32,394 bases of DNA from an uncultured Clostridium sp. (GTDB taxonomy: Bacteria > Bacillota > Clostridia > TANB77 > CAG-508), in contig CANPAC010000008.1 in the NCBI GenBank assembly GCA_947571975.1, positions 1 to 32,394 on the forward strand. The letters run 5' to 3'. The notes under the pieces are model-generated. The model saw nothing but the letters and a program-made list of their open reading frames with translations. It ran no database searches and was not told the origin of the DNA. Position 1 is the first letter of the stretch; the number at the start of each line of letters is the position of its first letter. Positions 32,054 to 32,394 of the stretch are shown here, in pieces. Both the position numbers and the translations under genes were made by a program.

Positions 32054-32394
32054 TTAGCGAATACTTTTATAATCAATATTGGCTAATTTTGCTTGTCTAC
32101 ACAAATCCTTTGTCTGTATTTTATATTGTTTTCCATCTTTTATCGTATAAGTTCCACATTGCCTAAACTCAAAACTAATATTTTTTCTTATACATTGTTC
32201 TCTAATATCTAATGCCCAGTCATAATTAAATACCCTAGCATTTATGTCAGATTCTCCCCCCACTACAACTAATTCAATATTATCAAGGTATTCTTCAATA
32301 TCTACTTTCTCTAATAATGGCTGTGCTGTTATACATTTGTGTTTTATTGGTAAATCTTTAAAAATTGATAATTTATAATCTGCATTTTTTTGAT
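32054..32394 (-). CDS. DUF5131-like (phage Gp37/Gp68 family) protein, 5' end outside window
   Basis: The frame is open to the window edge, giving 112 residues of the C-terminal part. VVVGGESDINARVFNYDWAL matches the GGESG-NAR-DW motif of the DUF5131 family, followed by IREQCIRKNISFEFRQCGTY, where the family usually has FFFKQWG. The upstream part (PIKHKCITAQPLLEKVDI) also fits. The family lies in phages and mobile elements and its role is uncertain. The stop TAA runs directly into ATTACAA of the next junction. Confidence 0.75.
   Translation of the reverse strand, partial: QKNADYKLSIFKDLPIKHKCITAQPLLEKVDIEEYLDNIELVVVGGESDINARVFNYDWALDIREQCIRKNISFEFRQCGTYTIKDGKQYKIQTKDLCRQAKLANIDYKSIR

Noticed and set aside
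1..32394. CRISPR array
   Set aside because: No regularly spaced direct repeats of 24-40 bp with unique spacers; the closest regular repeat is the ATTACAA junction motif, which is spaced by whole genes.

Overview
This is a very AT-rich, low-GC Gram-positive window, best read as an uncultured gut-type spore-forming Clostridia. The evidence is a threonine T-box, a SigH-type sigma factor, a divergent Spo0A paralogue, an LPXTG protein with a sortase, a sporulation-type manganese catalase, large serine recombinases and purine-rich Shine-Dalgarno sequences throughout. I cannot name the species.

Region 1 (1-8.77 kb) looks like core chromosome. It holds a sortase convergent with a small LPKTG surface protein; a thrS-ychF operon behind a threonine T-box; a divergent tRNA-Thr(GGU); sigH; an SH3b/GH18 glycosidase with a broken N-terminus; and the tRNA-modification gene tsaC/sua5.

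Region 2 (8.78-13.01 kb) is a manganese catalase gene cut into pieces. The C-terminal third (8777-9079) and a middle piece (12884-13012) are separated by a 3.8-kb element (A) bounded by an 8-bp direct repeat. Joining at that repeat restores the catalase reading frame exactly. Element A looks like an integrated RepL-type plasmid: a decayed repL, a decayed companion gene, a small ORF, a serine recombinase with one frameshift, and a RelE/ParE-type toxin-antitoxin pair. At 13012 the catalase is cut again, next to a second element (B).

Region 3 (13.01 to at least 18 kb, right end not visible) is element B. It contains hairpin-rich, possibly structured sequence, an intact serine recombinase, small accessory ORFs, a sigma-70-like factor with a small partner, and a divergent Spo0A-like regulator (one frameshift) behind a canonical 0A box. 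The first part of the catalase gene is not in the window, so B either runs past its end or replaced that part.

Region 4 (18.1-30 kb) is a transport and regulation block, probably accessory. It has a two-gene ABC exporter (first gene frameshifted), an AraC regulator, a broken isoprenylcysteine-methyltransferase-like gene, a ZIP metal transporter, an FtsX-type permease with its ATPase, and a divergent TetR with palindromes at the promoters. A MATE transporter fused to a cytidylate-kinase-like domain follows, with a terminator hairpin in its leader.

Region 5 (30.1-32.4 kb) is a one-direction array of short unrelated genes (a possible Sm-like protein, DUF2185, NTF2-like, an unknown, GNAT, DUF5131-like). 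At five junctions the motif ATTACAA lies just after the stop codon and just before the next ribosome binding site, and a variant CTTACAA follows the last gene. This cassette-like layout is, with the doubly interrupted catalase and the on-board Spo0A paralogue, the most unusual part of the window. Single-base indels break several accessory genes, so sequence error and real decay both have to be kept in mind.
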